Below, in pieces: positions 24,345-38,400 of a stretch of 64,000 nt of DNA; position 1 is the stretch's first letter; each line of letters starts with the position of its first letter. Under the pieces are notes generated by a model. The model had not been told where the DNA came from, did not search any database, and saw nothing but the letters and a program-made list of their open reading frames with translations. This DNA is from Dirofilaria immitis (taxonomy: Eukaryota; Nematoda; Chromadorea; Rhabditida; Onchocercidae). The position numbers and the translations under genes are program-made. The stretch spans positions 744,001-808,000 of the forward strand of contig JAKNDB010000053.1 of NCBI GenBank assembly GCA_024305405.1. Direction: 5' to 3'.

Positions 24345-27300
24345 TTTTTTTGGATGTGAAATATTATATAATTTCTAAATTAAAAAAATTTATATGAAGG
24401 ATGTTTTTGGTCGAGTTTATTCCCTGTAAATGTAGATATATGTAGCTTTGTTTCTATTTTTGTTTCTTTGAATTGCTAGATTGATCACTTATGTCTGCTT
24501 CCGGGAAGTTGCTTTTTAATAATTTCGATTGTTCGTGAAATATTTGTTACAGTATTAGTTATATTATAATAATCGTTATTAAAGATAAATATACCTAACA
24601 AGTGTAAATGATTCATAGAAATCTACACGGAACTGTGGATTATCTATAGTATTCACATGAGAATTCTTTTCTTTTGTTACGTAGTGTTATTAAAAAGTAT
24701 TAAATACTTGTTTTTTCGAGAATTTGATAATTTTATTCACTTCATTTTGCTATTTTTTTACTATTTATTGTTCCTGTTTTAGCTCATTAATCTTTGAATG
24801 TCTGATATAATTGTTGCTTTTTTTTAATATTGCTTTTCTGCTGATTTAGTGCGAGATTTGTGACTATCCATCCAATTATCGATTATTTGACCTGGCTTTG
24901 AATTCTACTTTCTTCCTAAATTTACTAAATGAATTCTTATCAATTGATTCCGATAGACTTTTCTTTTTAATTTAATTTTTGATTTGCAAAATATTCGGAG
25001 CGATTAAAATTAAATAATCGGAGGGATAACTCAATTTTGGTCTGACTACCATTCCGATGTATTTCCAAGGAATTAAAAAAAATCTATACTTTTCATGATG
25101 TAATTCATCAAATTATTTTTGGTATCAATTAATAAGAATCTATTTAGTAAAATAATTCTGAGTGTGATCTCCAATTTCTAGAAAAAGCGATCCTTCATTC
25201 GGATTGAAATTAGTCGGTGATAATCTGTGTTACTAAAGTTGTTATTCATTCAACGAAATAAGTTTGATATAATCGTGGGATTGTTTCAGTAATGGCCTCA
25301 ATATTGAATGATAATAATGATACTGTTAACACCACGAAAGCTGGTTTTAATCCTTATAAGATATTCAAATTGATTATTGGATATAGTCAATTTACAGTAA
25401 TTTTGTTGCGAAAAAAGCGACGGGGTCTATTTATGTGATTGTGCTTGCATTCCATTTTTGTTCTTTCCTTCTGGTTATTTGTAAATTTAAAAAAAATTTT
25501 TTGACTGTTATAAAATGTTTTGCCTAATGGGAATTTGTTTGTTGAAATTTTTAAATTGATGATAAATTATTATTCGATTTTTTTTTGGTCAATCTGTCAC
25601 AAAAAAACAATTTATTCATTTTTAATTTTTAATCTTAAATTCACTAATGATAATCAGTATCCTTCGAGAATGCACCCATTATCCAATCCAATTTTTTAAT
25701 TTGGCCTAATTTTTTAATACTTATTAATTTTTAATACTGTCATTGAGTTTACGGAGCATTGTTATATACATACAAGAAATAAAATGGGAATATTTTCAAG
25801 AAATTAAGTCTTATAATTTAACGAACAATCATTCATAGGCATTGTTAACATGAATCAGTATTATTCATTTATTATGACACCACTTTTATATCATACAACT
25901 GAAAATCTGTAATTTATGATTTCTAAAATGCTAACGATAAGATGGACATGTATGTAAATTCACTTCGTATTAAAATAATTTGGAGATTGGAATGAATGTT
26001 TGCTGATGAAATCCTTTTCGATAGCTGCAGATAGTTGAATAAATGTTATCAATTGATTAATCTTTTTGTCGTTTAAAAATAGTGAAATCAATACATTTAA
26101 TGAAATTTTCTATCCATTATCACAAAATCCATAAATTATATATTCAAAACTTGCCAATATGCAAAGTATCTGATGCACGAAAATTTTCGAATGACAGGAT
26201 GTATGCTTTGATGAAATCATTCGAAGTCGGATACTTGTTGATAAATCGTCTAACTGATCGTTATAAACAGGTGGAAGGAGTTAACGTTGTTAATTAAATG
26301 TAACTTCTGTAATCATCCAATATTATTTTTACAAGCTTCCACAAAATTAATATTCTATTTCTGATTGTGAAATGAAGTATATATGTTTTAAACTTTCAAA
26401 TAAATCAATAAAATGAAATGCGTCATTTGTATTAACAAATTTTTGAAGCAATCATCAACAAGATTACCAATTTATTGCCGAGTCCGAATATTTTTTAAAA
26501 TATTGCCTGATCAAATTTTAAACAATTAATGTATAAGCAAAACAAAAATCCATGAAAATTTATTATATCACAGGGAAGAAAGAATGGAAATGTCATAGTA
26601 TAGTTATTAAATGATACTGTTTGATAGATTAAAAAAATAGATATTGAAAGATGGTTTGATTAAAATAAATTTTTATGGAATGCCCGAGAAATTTTTCTTC
26701 TTTTACAATAATTAATTAATTGATTATTTCTGACAAAACTTTTTAAGCCTTGAAGAAAGTAAATTACAAATATGCAAGTTATTGCTGTAAACAATATCAC
26801 ATACAACGAAGAAGGAAAAAATTTGAAACGTATAATTAATCCATGATTAAAATTTGTAAAATAATCTGATCATTATCTATGAAAATTTATTTGCCTGATT
26901 TTACTCATCATCTGACGAGAAATATGATCAATTAACAGATCAATTCATAATAATTATCTAAAAAAAAATTTGACGCTTTAATAATGAATCAAAAAAAAAG
27001 AATTTTTCAACATATAAGTCAATAAATGAAGAAAATGGAAATATATGATAAAGTTAAAATTGATAAAAATTATGAATATGTTGTAAAATATTGGAAATAT
27101 TATAATAACAGTACAGTGAAGAATGCAAAAATTTTGGAAAAACCTAAACTTAAATATGCATGAGAAATATTGAGTAATTCAAAATTAAGTAATATAATAT
27201 ATTATAACTTGGCCAAAATATATTTAAACATAACTGAGGATGAAATATAACTGTAATGTAAATTTGAATTGCAAGAAAAATTACTTAAAATCACTTCATA

Positions 27301-28442
27301 GATTTTATTTTCTAAACAAAGGAAATATTCAAAATATTTAAGAATATTACAAATTCTAAAACTGTTGTTATTTATAAGCTATAACTACAGAGAAAAGGAT
27401 GATTAGTCGAATAAATCGAATAAGTGATGATTCGGATAATGATGATCGCTATCAAAGGATTATCATAATTGTTAAAATTATTAAAACCGTCTAGCTATTC
27501 ATTGACTTTAATAAGACAAGTGAATAAATGATATGGGAATGAAAAGAATTTTATTATTCATTTATCAATCAAATAAATCCATATCTTTGTTTCATTTTTG
27601 ATTATTTTGTTGGTAATGTAACGAAAAAACGAAAAGATTAAGCAAAAAATATTAAGTGGGAAAATAAATTATTTTATATATTTTTTAAGTTAAGGGTTGA
27701 GTCATTAAATAAAGAGAAAGCATGAAAAAGCATTTATAAAATGAAAAATATTTGAAAAACTACCGAAAAACATCATAAACAAATACTATCCTATTGGAGA
27801 CAATGAGAAAAAATCCAAGTTGTCTATGCACAATATTTATTGAATTTAGACTATGAAGAGCATAAGAAAAGTATTATTTGAAAAAATCTCGTAAAAGCAG
27901 ATCCAAATATGTGAAATCTAGTGATATTAATAAAAATTTTCGCTTTTTTTCCCTTTCAAGTTTACAGTAACAATAGGCTCTATCATATCTCTCATAAAAT
28001 TTACTCTTAGACCACCACCAAAACAGTTTTTTTAAATTCATATCTGTATTTACAGTATGTTTTGCTCAGCAGTTGTATTAATTAGTTATATATTCGTTAA
28101 CTGTTTATTATCTCCATTACTATATTTGATGAGCTTAATGTTAAAAAATCGATGGACTCTAAAAATAATATTATTAGCTTCCCGTACAAATCAGTGAAAG
28201 TATTGCATATAAACAGCAACGATAATAAAAACAAATAAAAATTCAACGTGCTGCTATTGGAAAGATACACTGATTAAAAAAAAAAAACAACCATTGGCAA
28301 CATATACTAATAAAAAAACAACAGATAGCTATTATCACTTAATATATGAAATTCTTGAAAAACGGTAGAAAAGAGTGCTAACCGACTCGTCGAATGTATT
28401 GAAAATTTTATGAACTGATAGGAAGGAAATTTACTGAGGAGT
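24345..28442. other. Convergent intergenic region, no gene seen
   Basis: About 4.1 kb between the 3' ends of the RabGAP and atf-6. The sequence is AT-rich with many in-frame stops on both strands and no splice-flanked coding block. Short ORFs here (for example 26082-26297) lack the codon composition of the neighbouring exons. Confidence 0.6.
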
Positions 28443-31400
28443 TCAATGATCATAAAACAAAGGCAAAAGTGCGCTTGGTAAATGAAATAGTCCAGTTCCT
28501 GTAATATCACATTCAAGGCGCATCATTGCTACCTAAAAAGAAGAACTGTTAAATATTTCTGCTATTAATGCTTTATTGGTAATACTACCAAAAATAAGAC
28601 TACGGTAGATTTCGATAACGAATACTTAATTAAAACTACTATTAATTCTAAAAATTTATTCAAGCTTGGAATGTAGTAAGACCATTCAATAACACTTTCT
28701 TCGATTTAAAAATTAAATCAATTCATGCAGAACAAATACTCAAACAAATGATAACGTAGTTTATTACAAATTTAAAAGACGGTTGGAACAATATCGATAA
28801 AGTAAAAAAATAAAAGTATTTTTAGTAATGAATTTTATATCTACAAGATCGACAATGGTAAACATAGTGTTGCAGAATTCCCCACTGAAAACAAACCTGA
28901 TTTGGCATTGTACCATTGAATGATAGAGCAGGCAAAATAAGAGCCATACGTGGTTGCATAGCACTATTTCGATCTGTTGCTGGCAGCAAATAATAATTCT
29001 AAAAAAATTATTTTCAAAGAAAAATTTCTGCAAATTTTGCAATAAATTGTTTATTCGTTCATCTAAAACCGCTACATAATTAAAATTTAGGCTGATCATT
29101 ATTGGATGAAAAAATGAGAACAATAATCTGTCAATCAAGAAAATAAAGTAGTACCTTCATTGCTACGATATAAAGGGTATCCTCACGCTGTTTTAAATTT
29201 CGAGTAAGTTCCGCATATTGCGATTCCATATCTAAAGTCGTAAGTGCATCTGTTTTACCTTGTAACCAATTAGCTAAGAGATGTTCAGAACCCGCAACAT
29301 CATAATCCATTGTTTTACTGAAACATAAAATATATTATTCTCCGTGATTAAAATGAATACGAATATATGTTATGTCATCAAAATGATTGAAACAGTACTA
29401 AAAATGTACGTCTATCAAGGTTGAATAAATTTTGATTAAAAATTATCAATTTATTGGCTCATTTGAAGTGTTTTTACTATCAAGCAATTCAGAAGTGTTA
29501 AGAAAAAATTTTCTTAGAAAGATTTACACTTGTGATTTAATGACTGTATTGTCAGCATTGGAGCTGATCATATCGATATGTCTCCACGCGCGGTCACGTA
29601 GTGCTTTTAAACGTGCAGCTTCCATTTTGTCAATTGCTGTCCTGACAATAATTTTAACCTTTTAAATCTATGTTATGTCATCATCATCAAATATGAAGAA
29701 ATATTAAAGTAGATCATTTAATTATTCCTTAGTTCTATATTATTCATGCGGAATGCATCAATGAAATTCTCGGTATTACTATATTACTAGTGCTAAAATA
29801 GTCACAGCGAATCTACAAAAAAATTCCACTTTCGGGTAAAGTAGATAAACTTATAATAAATAACGTTCGGATGGCATTTTGAAAATTATTATTGATATAA
29901 ACCGTTGCTGATGATTTTTTTTACTCATTCTTTCACGTGCAGCACCCTGTTGAGATTTGATTGTCATATTAGGAGTCGGCCATTTCTTGTGCATTGGAAA
30001 CCGAAATATACGTCGAATATGCACAAATTTCAAACATTCGTGTCGATTAATCCAAGCGAAGACGTCGTCATTCAATCTGCAATGTATTGTCCATAGAAAT
30101 GAAAATAAAATTATGAGAAATGAATGAAAAGTAAGGAGAATTTACTAAAATTGTAGTTGTAATAGCAATCTTCTGCAAAGCATATGGGTACATTATGGGC
30201 AAAAGATTAGGCGACAGTAACTAGTGGATTATGTGGTATATAGAAAAAAAAGATTTAATAAGTCGTAAATATTAAGCAATTTGATTAGAGGAAAATATTA
30301 ATACTAGAGTAAATATAAAGAAAAAGTCCTAGTGTGCTTTAAATTTGACGCTTCCCAATGTAAGCATTGCATAGTTCGAACTCTCTATTAAATTTTATTT
30401 AGGAAAAATTATAACAAACTTCATCGCTTCAGTTTGATTTAGATATTTCTTCTGTATATTACCACAGTTTGCCGAATAATTCAAACTCAATTGTGACAAA
30501 GCATCGGATTTCTTACTCGATTGCGAGTTTTCTCTTGAAATATATTCCTAAAAAAATATTTAATACTAAATATAATGGATCTATTCATAGAAATTTTGAT
30601 AAAAAAATAAAATGATGAAGAGAGGTAACCAACTATGTCTCCATTATAATCTAGGGAAAGAAGAGCTCGACCAGTATTTACTCCATGTTCCAAGGAATAC
30701 GTATTTGTTTTTTCAAGATTTAATGCTACAAGACTTGTTGTATCGCCAACTGGATCCAAATTTCTAAAATTACTTAAATTCTTCCCGAAAAATAAAGAAG
30801 CATTACATTATTAAATCTAGTATTCATACATAAACATCTGTCCAGAAAAAAAAAAGGATAACTTAACTGGTATAGGTGCTGCTAAAAGACAATAACGAAA
30901 TAAATCCGAAAAGAGAAGTAACGCCAGCTACTAGACCTAAACGACCACTTCTATTTCGTTTATTAATGCCTGATTTCAACATTTCATTCTAAAACAGAAA
31001 CTTTATTGCTGGAAGAAATTCAAACAGAAAATAAGAATGAATAATATGAAACTAGCAAATTCGATAGGCTAAATTATTGTTTATTCTGATCAATACAATG
31101 CTTATTAGCTCGCCATTCTAAAAAAGTGAAAAATTTTTTGATGACTGAAAGGTATTACAGGCATTTTAGATCACACATTATTAATCAAAATCATTTAAAA
31201 ATTCTTCGAATTCAAAAGTCATAATTATTTCAGTCAAGCTAGTAATGCTTTTTACTTGAAAGTTAAAACAAATTAAGTGATGTTTCACACAAAGAGTGCT
31301 CGATAATAACTATTCGCCCTTTACATCGACCTTATATTAACAGATATTAAATTTTTTGACGATTGCATGTTTTTCAGCAAACTAATAAGATTGTGGAACC

Positions 31401-34048
31401 TAGAATGAATCAATATGCTTTTCGAAAATGCGAGTAATTACGGCAAACTGACATTTAAAATTCGTTATGTGGGACATAATTTAAAACAATATATACCTCT
31501 TTTCGTAAAGTTTCAATAGATCCTTTCAAAATTCCGATTTCGTTTTTTAATTTCTCGATAATGACATCCTTATTAGCCAAATTTCGTTTCATTTCATCAA
31601 TTTCCTATAATTTAGGAAAACGAAAAGAAATAAATTGACTAGAAAGAAGAAAGATTTATGTCTTATTTTCCCAAACTAACATTTTTTTACGAATCCGTGA
31701 AAGTTGTGCTGAATATCGATTCCGTATCTTTCTGTCTTCTTTCTTGCGATCGTAATCCTAAAAAAATTTGCAATATCCAAGGACTATCTTCTAACATCAA
31801 CGGTTAAAAATTTTTGTTAAATAATATTGATATTAAAACAACGCCAAGAACACTTCTCATTAAATGAATGGTAAAAATGTGCAATAAATTAGAATATTAA
31901 AAATTTTTTAATAGTACTCGAGGTTAGAACGACAGATAAATTTAATAGAAGTTCATATATTATTATTAGAACAGATAAATTTAATAGAAGTTCATATATT
32001 ATTATTAGAAAAGTTAAGAGAAGACTCTATTTAAGGATTAATGAACAAATTAAAAAGAAATATTTCATCATAAAAAATAACAAAACAATTTTTCTACTTT
32101 ATATTGTTATATATAAGAGTTCAAATACTAAATTAATGAGTTGAATATGTGAAGAATATTTTCCATCATCACAAAACATTAGCTTACATCCAGGACCACA
32201 ACACCTACCGAAAAATGAATATCCATTTTCGTATTTCGTTGTGACCTGAGATAACGTGCGACACCAATTGATGATGTATTGAAAAAATTATTCACAGGAG
32301 TAAACACATTCTAAGAAGTGAAGAAATTCTTAAAGGTTATTTAGTGCATTTTAAAAATGGAGGAGTATGTGTTAATTTAAAAAAAAAAAAGCGTATAGCA
32401 AAATGTTAGGATAAATGAAGTTGTGGGAAGTTATGGAAAATTAAAAGGAAAAAGCTAATATAAATGATAGATTGTAATACTAATATTTCTAAACTTACTT
32501 TAATAGGAGAGCTTGTAAATGTAGGTACTGATCCCGATCCTTCGCGTTTCGGTGACAGCACCCGTTGCTCATTTTGTTTGACAAGTGGTTGCGACTGAAC
32601 CGAAATTTTTGAATTAATACTTATCCTTATTTCCTTTCCATGCAAAAATAATCCAAAAAAAAAAAACAATAATGAAGCAACAAATTTAATATTCTGTAAC
32701 GTAAGAGATAAAATATGAAATCTATTCAAATGGTTTTTGAAGTAATATTTTGAATATCATCCGCTTAAAATTTACGTTGATTGATTTGGCATTAGTTGTT
32801 GCCGGCATAATACAAATAACTGGTTGATTTGACGTGCTTTTACCATTTGTCACAATCTAAAAAGCTCATATTAATATTTAAGCCACTTTTTAAATTCGTT
32901 CAATTACAATTTTCACGAAAACATATCTATTACTGTTTTTAAATTCCAACTACATTTTAGTAAGCTTCTTATAATCAAGATGAAATAAGATATATTGAGC
33001 GGAAAAGACACGAATAGAAGTAGTAAGATAAACATACGAATTTTTTTTAAATTTCATATATGAAGTATTCGAAAAAATTTTGTACTTTAAATTGCTTATT
33101 AATATATTCAAACAATTCTAACAATTACAAGAAGAAAAATTATTCCCGCCAAAAAGAAATATGCAAACCTGCCGAAGAGGAATCTGAACAGGAACAAGAC
33201 GTTTTGGATTAGGTGCAGCAGTGAAATTTGTTTCAGGTTGATGTATTTGTGTTGCTTGGGCAATGTTTATCATTCGATCAGTATCAGAAGCACTTTGATC
33301 CTTCAAAACTTGTTTTGTTTTTTTCCTTTTTTAAACTTTATAAGGCATAGTAAATAAATTATTCATAACATTTCCAAAAATTCACCTAATCTGTTATAAT
33401 ATTTCATATAATGTGACAATGTCAACATAAGGAATAGCTATTCATAAGCTTCTAAGAATAGGTATAAGAGATACGCTAAACTGCTACATTTAATAGTTTT
33501 GTCTTCGTAAAATCATCAAAATTAATTCATATAAGCATCTGTTTACTTAGGCATACATCTGAAGTAGAGCATGTCGGTGAATAATTTCCGGAATCACTAG
33601 TGGATGGAGAAGCATTGTTACAGAATATTTGATTGATAAAATCGTTGTTAAATGTATCAAATATCGAAGAATCATCCATTCCTAATAATTCATCGTTATT
33701 TTGTGAATTTAAATCGAATCCCAAATTATCCATAACATCCGAAAGCTTAAAATAATTATTATCAAATCAATAATAAACAAGGCAAATGTTACTGTAGATT
33801 GATTGTTAAAAAGAATAAATGAAGTAATGATTTGTTTATTAGTTTAAAAACTTTTATTTTAATTTAGACATTAACCATTCTATCGTTTCTTATCTATGAA
33901 TGTAAAAGAATGTTTATAAATGAATAAACCTGATCATTGCTTTCATCAATAACATTATTAAAATTAACTTCAGAATTGATCGGAGAAAGTAAATTTATCA
34001 AATGATCAAAATTATTCTCCAAAAACAACAGTTATTATCCAAATCCAT
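28443..34048 (-). CDS. atf-6: ATF6-type ER membrane bZIP transcription factor
   Basis: ATF6 is an ER stress sensor; after release by Golgi proteases its cytosolic bZIP part activates chaperone genes. Exons on the complement: 34048-33930, 33745-33557, 33300-33169, 32856-32776, 32594-32499, 32310-32188, 31757-31681, 31604-31497, 30988-30868, 30763-30634, 30547-30420, 30076-29925, 29636-29528, 29317-29155, 28998-28897, 28532-28443; about 637 aa (human ATF6 alpha 670). The N-terminus is acidic and Asn/Asp-rich, like an activation domain. Then come the basic region DRKIRNRYSAQLSRIRKK, a heptad zipper (exon 31497-31604), one membrane span (LGLVAGVTSLFGFISLLSF, in 30868-30988) and a lumenal domain with LNDDVFAWINRHE, YLLPATDRN and LILPAL, as in vertebrate ATF6. 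One-base frame breaks occur near 34021-34025, at the 31681 run of seven T, and at the 30868/30763 junction. The start ATG at 34048 depends on the first correction. Confidence 0.9.
31932..32009. repeat. Two tandem copies of a 39-bp unit
   Basis: ACAGATAAATTTAATAGAAG starts at 31932 and again at 31971, with the whole unit repeated nearly exactly. It lies in an atf-6 intron. Confidence 0.9.
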
Positions 34049-35480
34049 CGAAATGAAATCTTAAATGAGTAATTCATAGAATAAAATCGAAATTTAAAAT
34101 AATAAATTATAAAGTCACGAGTTATAACCCATTGTGATCTCATTATTGATTATATATTGATTTATTGATAATAAAATCAAAATTAATCATAACTATGATA
34201 AAAATTAGTATTAAATATAAGCGAATAAATGAAGGGAAAATATTAAAATAACATTATAGTAGTAGTAAAGAGTAAAAGTAAAGATAAGAAAATTAAAAGA
34301 TTAGAGAATATAAAAGATTGAGAAAAACTATAAATTTCTATGTATTATAATGATAACAGATAATAAAGATAAATATAAGAAATAAACTGAAAAAAACGAA
34401 TGCGAGACTAAATGGTATGTATAACGACTAAAAAAATTATAAAAATGTTCACATATTGTAATGATAATAAAGAGTGAAAATAAAGATAAGAGAATTAATA
34501 GGATAAATGATGTAGAAAAGATTGAGAGATGAATAGTTGAATACCGTAATGATATCAGAGAAAGATAGCAATGATAAGAACAAATTGAAAACAACAACAA
34601 AAACGATAAATGAAGGATTTTTTTAGTTACAGTAATTCTAGCAAACACATTATATGCAAAATAACATTGACAACTTTCTCATAATTACTCAGCAATACGA
34701 ATATATTGGCTATTTGTCTCTTTACCTAGTCAGCGCTTGTTTTAAAAGTTATTTTGAAATATTCGAATATGGGAAATATATAAACGTATAAGTTTATTAT
34801 CAAGTTGAATTACAGTTGAATTACACGTACATTATCATGACCATTTACTTACGTAATAATGGGAACGTGTTTTAGTAGAAACTACGTGCGAAATTATTTC
34901 ATATGATTTAGCAATTTATGTGATTCTATAGAAAGCGGGAATCTGCTTGAATAAAAAAATATTTCCGATCTCATATATTCTTATGTAATCCTTAATCTTA
35001 TAATATTTTTGAATCATCTAATAAAGTTAATTTTTTTCCCTTTGATTTTAGCAGAAGAAATCAGCTGATTTTTTTTTGAAATATCATACATTCCATTAAT
35101 TTAACGATATTTTCTTTTCTGATACCATTCCTTCATGCTACTAGTAATTTTACTGGAGAAGTAGAAGATTCTATGTGAACTGAGCTAAAATTTCCATAAT
35201 CTTCACCTTCGAAATATCTAATAGAGGTTGAATGATAGTAACCATTCCATTAATTTTTCAAGGGATTATACAATTATGTCGAATAGAGGTTAATAGATAG
35301 AAATTTGAATATAGTTCGGATTGAAGTGATGTAGGATATTTATGATAGAAATAAATAAATTTATGATAGAAATATTTCATTATGATAGAAATAAATAAAA
35401 GGGATTGTTTATGGAGCAATAAGTTTTTGAAATACCGTTATGAAATTATAACAGGAAATGTTCGCTTTTCAGTCTCAAAA
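34049..35480. other. Divergent intergenic region between atf-6 and lin-5
   Basis: About 1.4 kb shared by two outward-facing genes, so both promoters should lie here. A GCTTTTCAG ending at 35472 lies 8 nt before the lin-5 ATG, and on the other strand CATTTAAG precedes the atf-6 ATG; both fit spliced-leader acceptors. A short direct repeat (ATGATAGAAATAAATAAA) occurs at 35340-35400. The region 34330-34620 has an AT-rich antisense ORF that I regard as noise. Confidence 0.5.
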
Positions 35481-38400
35481 ATGAATTCAAAACGGACAAG
35501 TGCAGTCAAACATTGGGTAAATTTATTTATTATTATATGTGTCATTTACATTAATCATTAGATATTTTAAAATGCAAATTCAGAATGCCATCATTTATTC
35601 AGTTCCTTGTCTTAAACATAAATAATAATAATGCTCTATTTTCTTTACATATATATTTGATTTCCAGGAGAATTCTTTTTTTTTTGATTAGATTTACATA
35701 TTCTATCTAATCGCAAAATTCATCAAAGCTGAATTGGTTTGTTATTATCACTTTGAATCTGATAGGATATACTTATGACATATAAAAAAATGATACTTAT
35801 GATAATATACTTATGACATATAAAAAAATGAAATGTTGTTATTTGTCTATTTTTGAAATAATTATTGCAGTTTGAACAATTACTAAAGGCCAAATTAAAT
35901 ATCGATCCAGTGGATGGCTGGGCTCTATTGTATAAACGGCATATACCCGTTATAACTCATGTTATGTGAGTTCTTTTTTGATATCATGTGAGCCATATTT
36001 AATATGATCAGAAAGAAGAGAATTAAAATTTGTAGCATTTGCGCGTTTCTTTACCAAGAAATTTTTTAGATTGACTTCTGAAGTATTATATTTGATTCAA
36101 ATTTCCAGCATTACTTGTAAGTTCAAAAATGCGAAGAAAAATCGAGCCAAGAAGCATACGTGAAGGCATATCAAGCTTTAAAGGATCAAATGACGGATGC
36201 ATCATTCTTGGAGCATTTAAAACCAGATTTGGCAGCGACGGGTGATAATTTTGAAGTGGCGAAATTTCTGGTTATTTTCTTGAATGAATTACGGATAAGT
36301 CACGAAGTGACTTTTGAAGAAGAGTATGGTTTAACTGATGAAGAAAACAAGCACATTGGAGCGGTGTTGCGTTATCTGGAAGATCATCAAAATTGGGATC
36401 CTTACGAGTCTTGGCCTGCGGTATTGTTTCAGAGTGATGATGAATCTACGAATTTTCAAAATTTTGTTACTCCTAAGGTTTGTTTAATATGAGTTTCTTC
36501 GGGTTCCTTAAATTTCCCTAAATAACTGGATATATTGGGGTTTTGAGGTTTTAATTTGAATCGTCGAATTAGAGATAGGCTTGCTTTTTTCTCAAAATAT
36601 AGAATCATTCAGATTCGTCGATCAAATCACTGTGGAATCGCAATGAGCGATAGAGCCGATATAAGGCGTAGTCCACTCTCCGAAATCGTATCTTCTCCTC
36701 GTTCTCGTGAACTACGAATAATACGTGAAAAAGATAAAAAGATAAAGGTTTTAATCTATTTTGAATTTTATGAAGTTTTATGTAAACTCAATTGCCTAAA
36801 TCGTGTATGGAATTTATAACAAATATTATGTCATATTTCTGACATTTTATCGGAATCGGTAATCGCTTGAAGCAGTATTGTTTAATTGACGGAATATAAA
36901 ATGCGGTAACGAATTACTAAGTTAACTTATGCTATTTCAATTTTTTTTCTCATTGATTATTTTTTTTCTCAATGTGTTGTTAGTATACTCCAATTAACTA
37001 AGCTTATATATTTCTCATCTTCCTTTACTCTTACTATTACTGATATGAACAGTATTTTAACATTATTTTTCGAGAATTACAGCCTCAGTGAAGTAAATGA
37101 CAGGTTTTTTAATAGGAGGAGTTGTTTTAATTTTGCGTATTAATATTATTTTTCTTACTGGTCATTTTTTGATATTTACTGTTTTGGATTTTGGTTTTTT
37201 TTCCTTTTTTTGTTGTTAGTGGTAAAATATTTCTCAAAAAAGTTTTGCATGCTTTTCATCTGTAGGTAAATGACAATTTAGGCTCTCAATGAACGATGCA
37301 AATTACTCGAGTTCGAGAAAGACGATCTGGAAAGCTCACTAAAAAATGCTAACCAGGGAATCACAAAACTTACAAAAGGTTTCCATGAATTTTCAATTTA
37401 TCTACTTCCTTTGTTTCATTACTCTTTTACTATATTATTATTTTTATTCCATTTCTTTCTATCTTTTTAAATGTGTTGTTAGTATACTTCAATTAACTAA
37501 GCTTATATATTTCTCATCTTCCTTTACTCTTACTATTACTGATATGAACAGTATTCTAACATTATTTTTCGAGAATTACAGCCTCAGTGAAGTAAATGAC
37601 GCTGTCAGGGCGAAAGAAGCACGATGCCATATCCTAAGTACGGAACTGGATGATTGGCGAACTAAAGCTGTTGCAGCTGAGGAAGAAAACGATCAACTAA
37701 AGCAACAGTTGAAGACCGCAAAACAAGAACTACATACAACTCAAGTAAAATTAATAAAGTTTAATTACTAAATGCACATGATATCGCCAACAGAATGTTT
37801 TTTCCGTCATTGTTATAGATACTCTTTAATATAGAAGTAGAATATGTTTAAGACATAGAACTGAAATTTGATATAGTATCTTTCGGAAAATTCATCACTG
37901 AACGATGGAATTCATATGATTCTGAAAGTCAGTAATGATCCAGTTTGCAGCAGTTTTATTATCATTTTGCAAAGTTTATTGATAGCAGAACAAGTTTTTT
38001 AGTTTTTTTATTTTTCTAATATGATTTCAAAACATTTTAAAGGATATTATTATAGAGACAACTGCGTGAAGCCGAATTTGACATTTCATCTAAACAAAGG
38101 GCTGTTGATAGTTGGGAAAAAAATGCAACATTAGAAGAACAGTGGCGTTTAAAAATGGGAAGGGAACGAGAAGAGCTTTTGCAGGTGCGTAGAATGCATA
38201 ATGAATTATATACAATCTTGTCGAAGATTTGAATGAAATCTCTTGACTGTACAGTTTTGTTAAAGGAACTTGAAGTAACACGGATCTCGAAAACAGTTGC
38301 TGAGGAGCGATTGCTACGGCTCACAACCAATAATGAAGCTGAAATTGGAGAATTACGGAACATCATTGATGGACTGCGATCAGATGTTAAGGAAGCGGTA

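Noticed and set aside
30517..30547. A 31-nt ATF6 exon ending at CGA|GTAAGA
   Set aside because: The frame stays open to 30420 and joins the next exon in phase, so the inner GTAAGA is not the donor.
32188..32310. A 17-nt micro-exon or another frame break before the ATF6 basic region
   Set aside because: Reading the whole 123-nt block from CTTAG to GGAT|GTAAGC keeps one open phase-0 frame, so no special event is needed.
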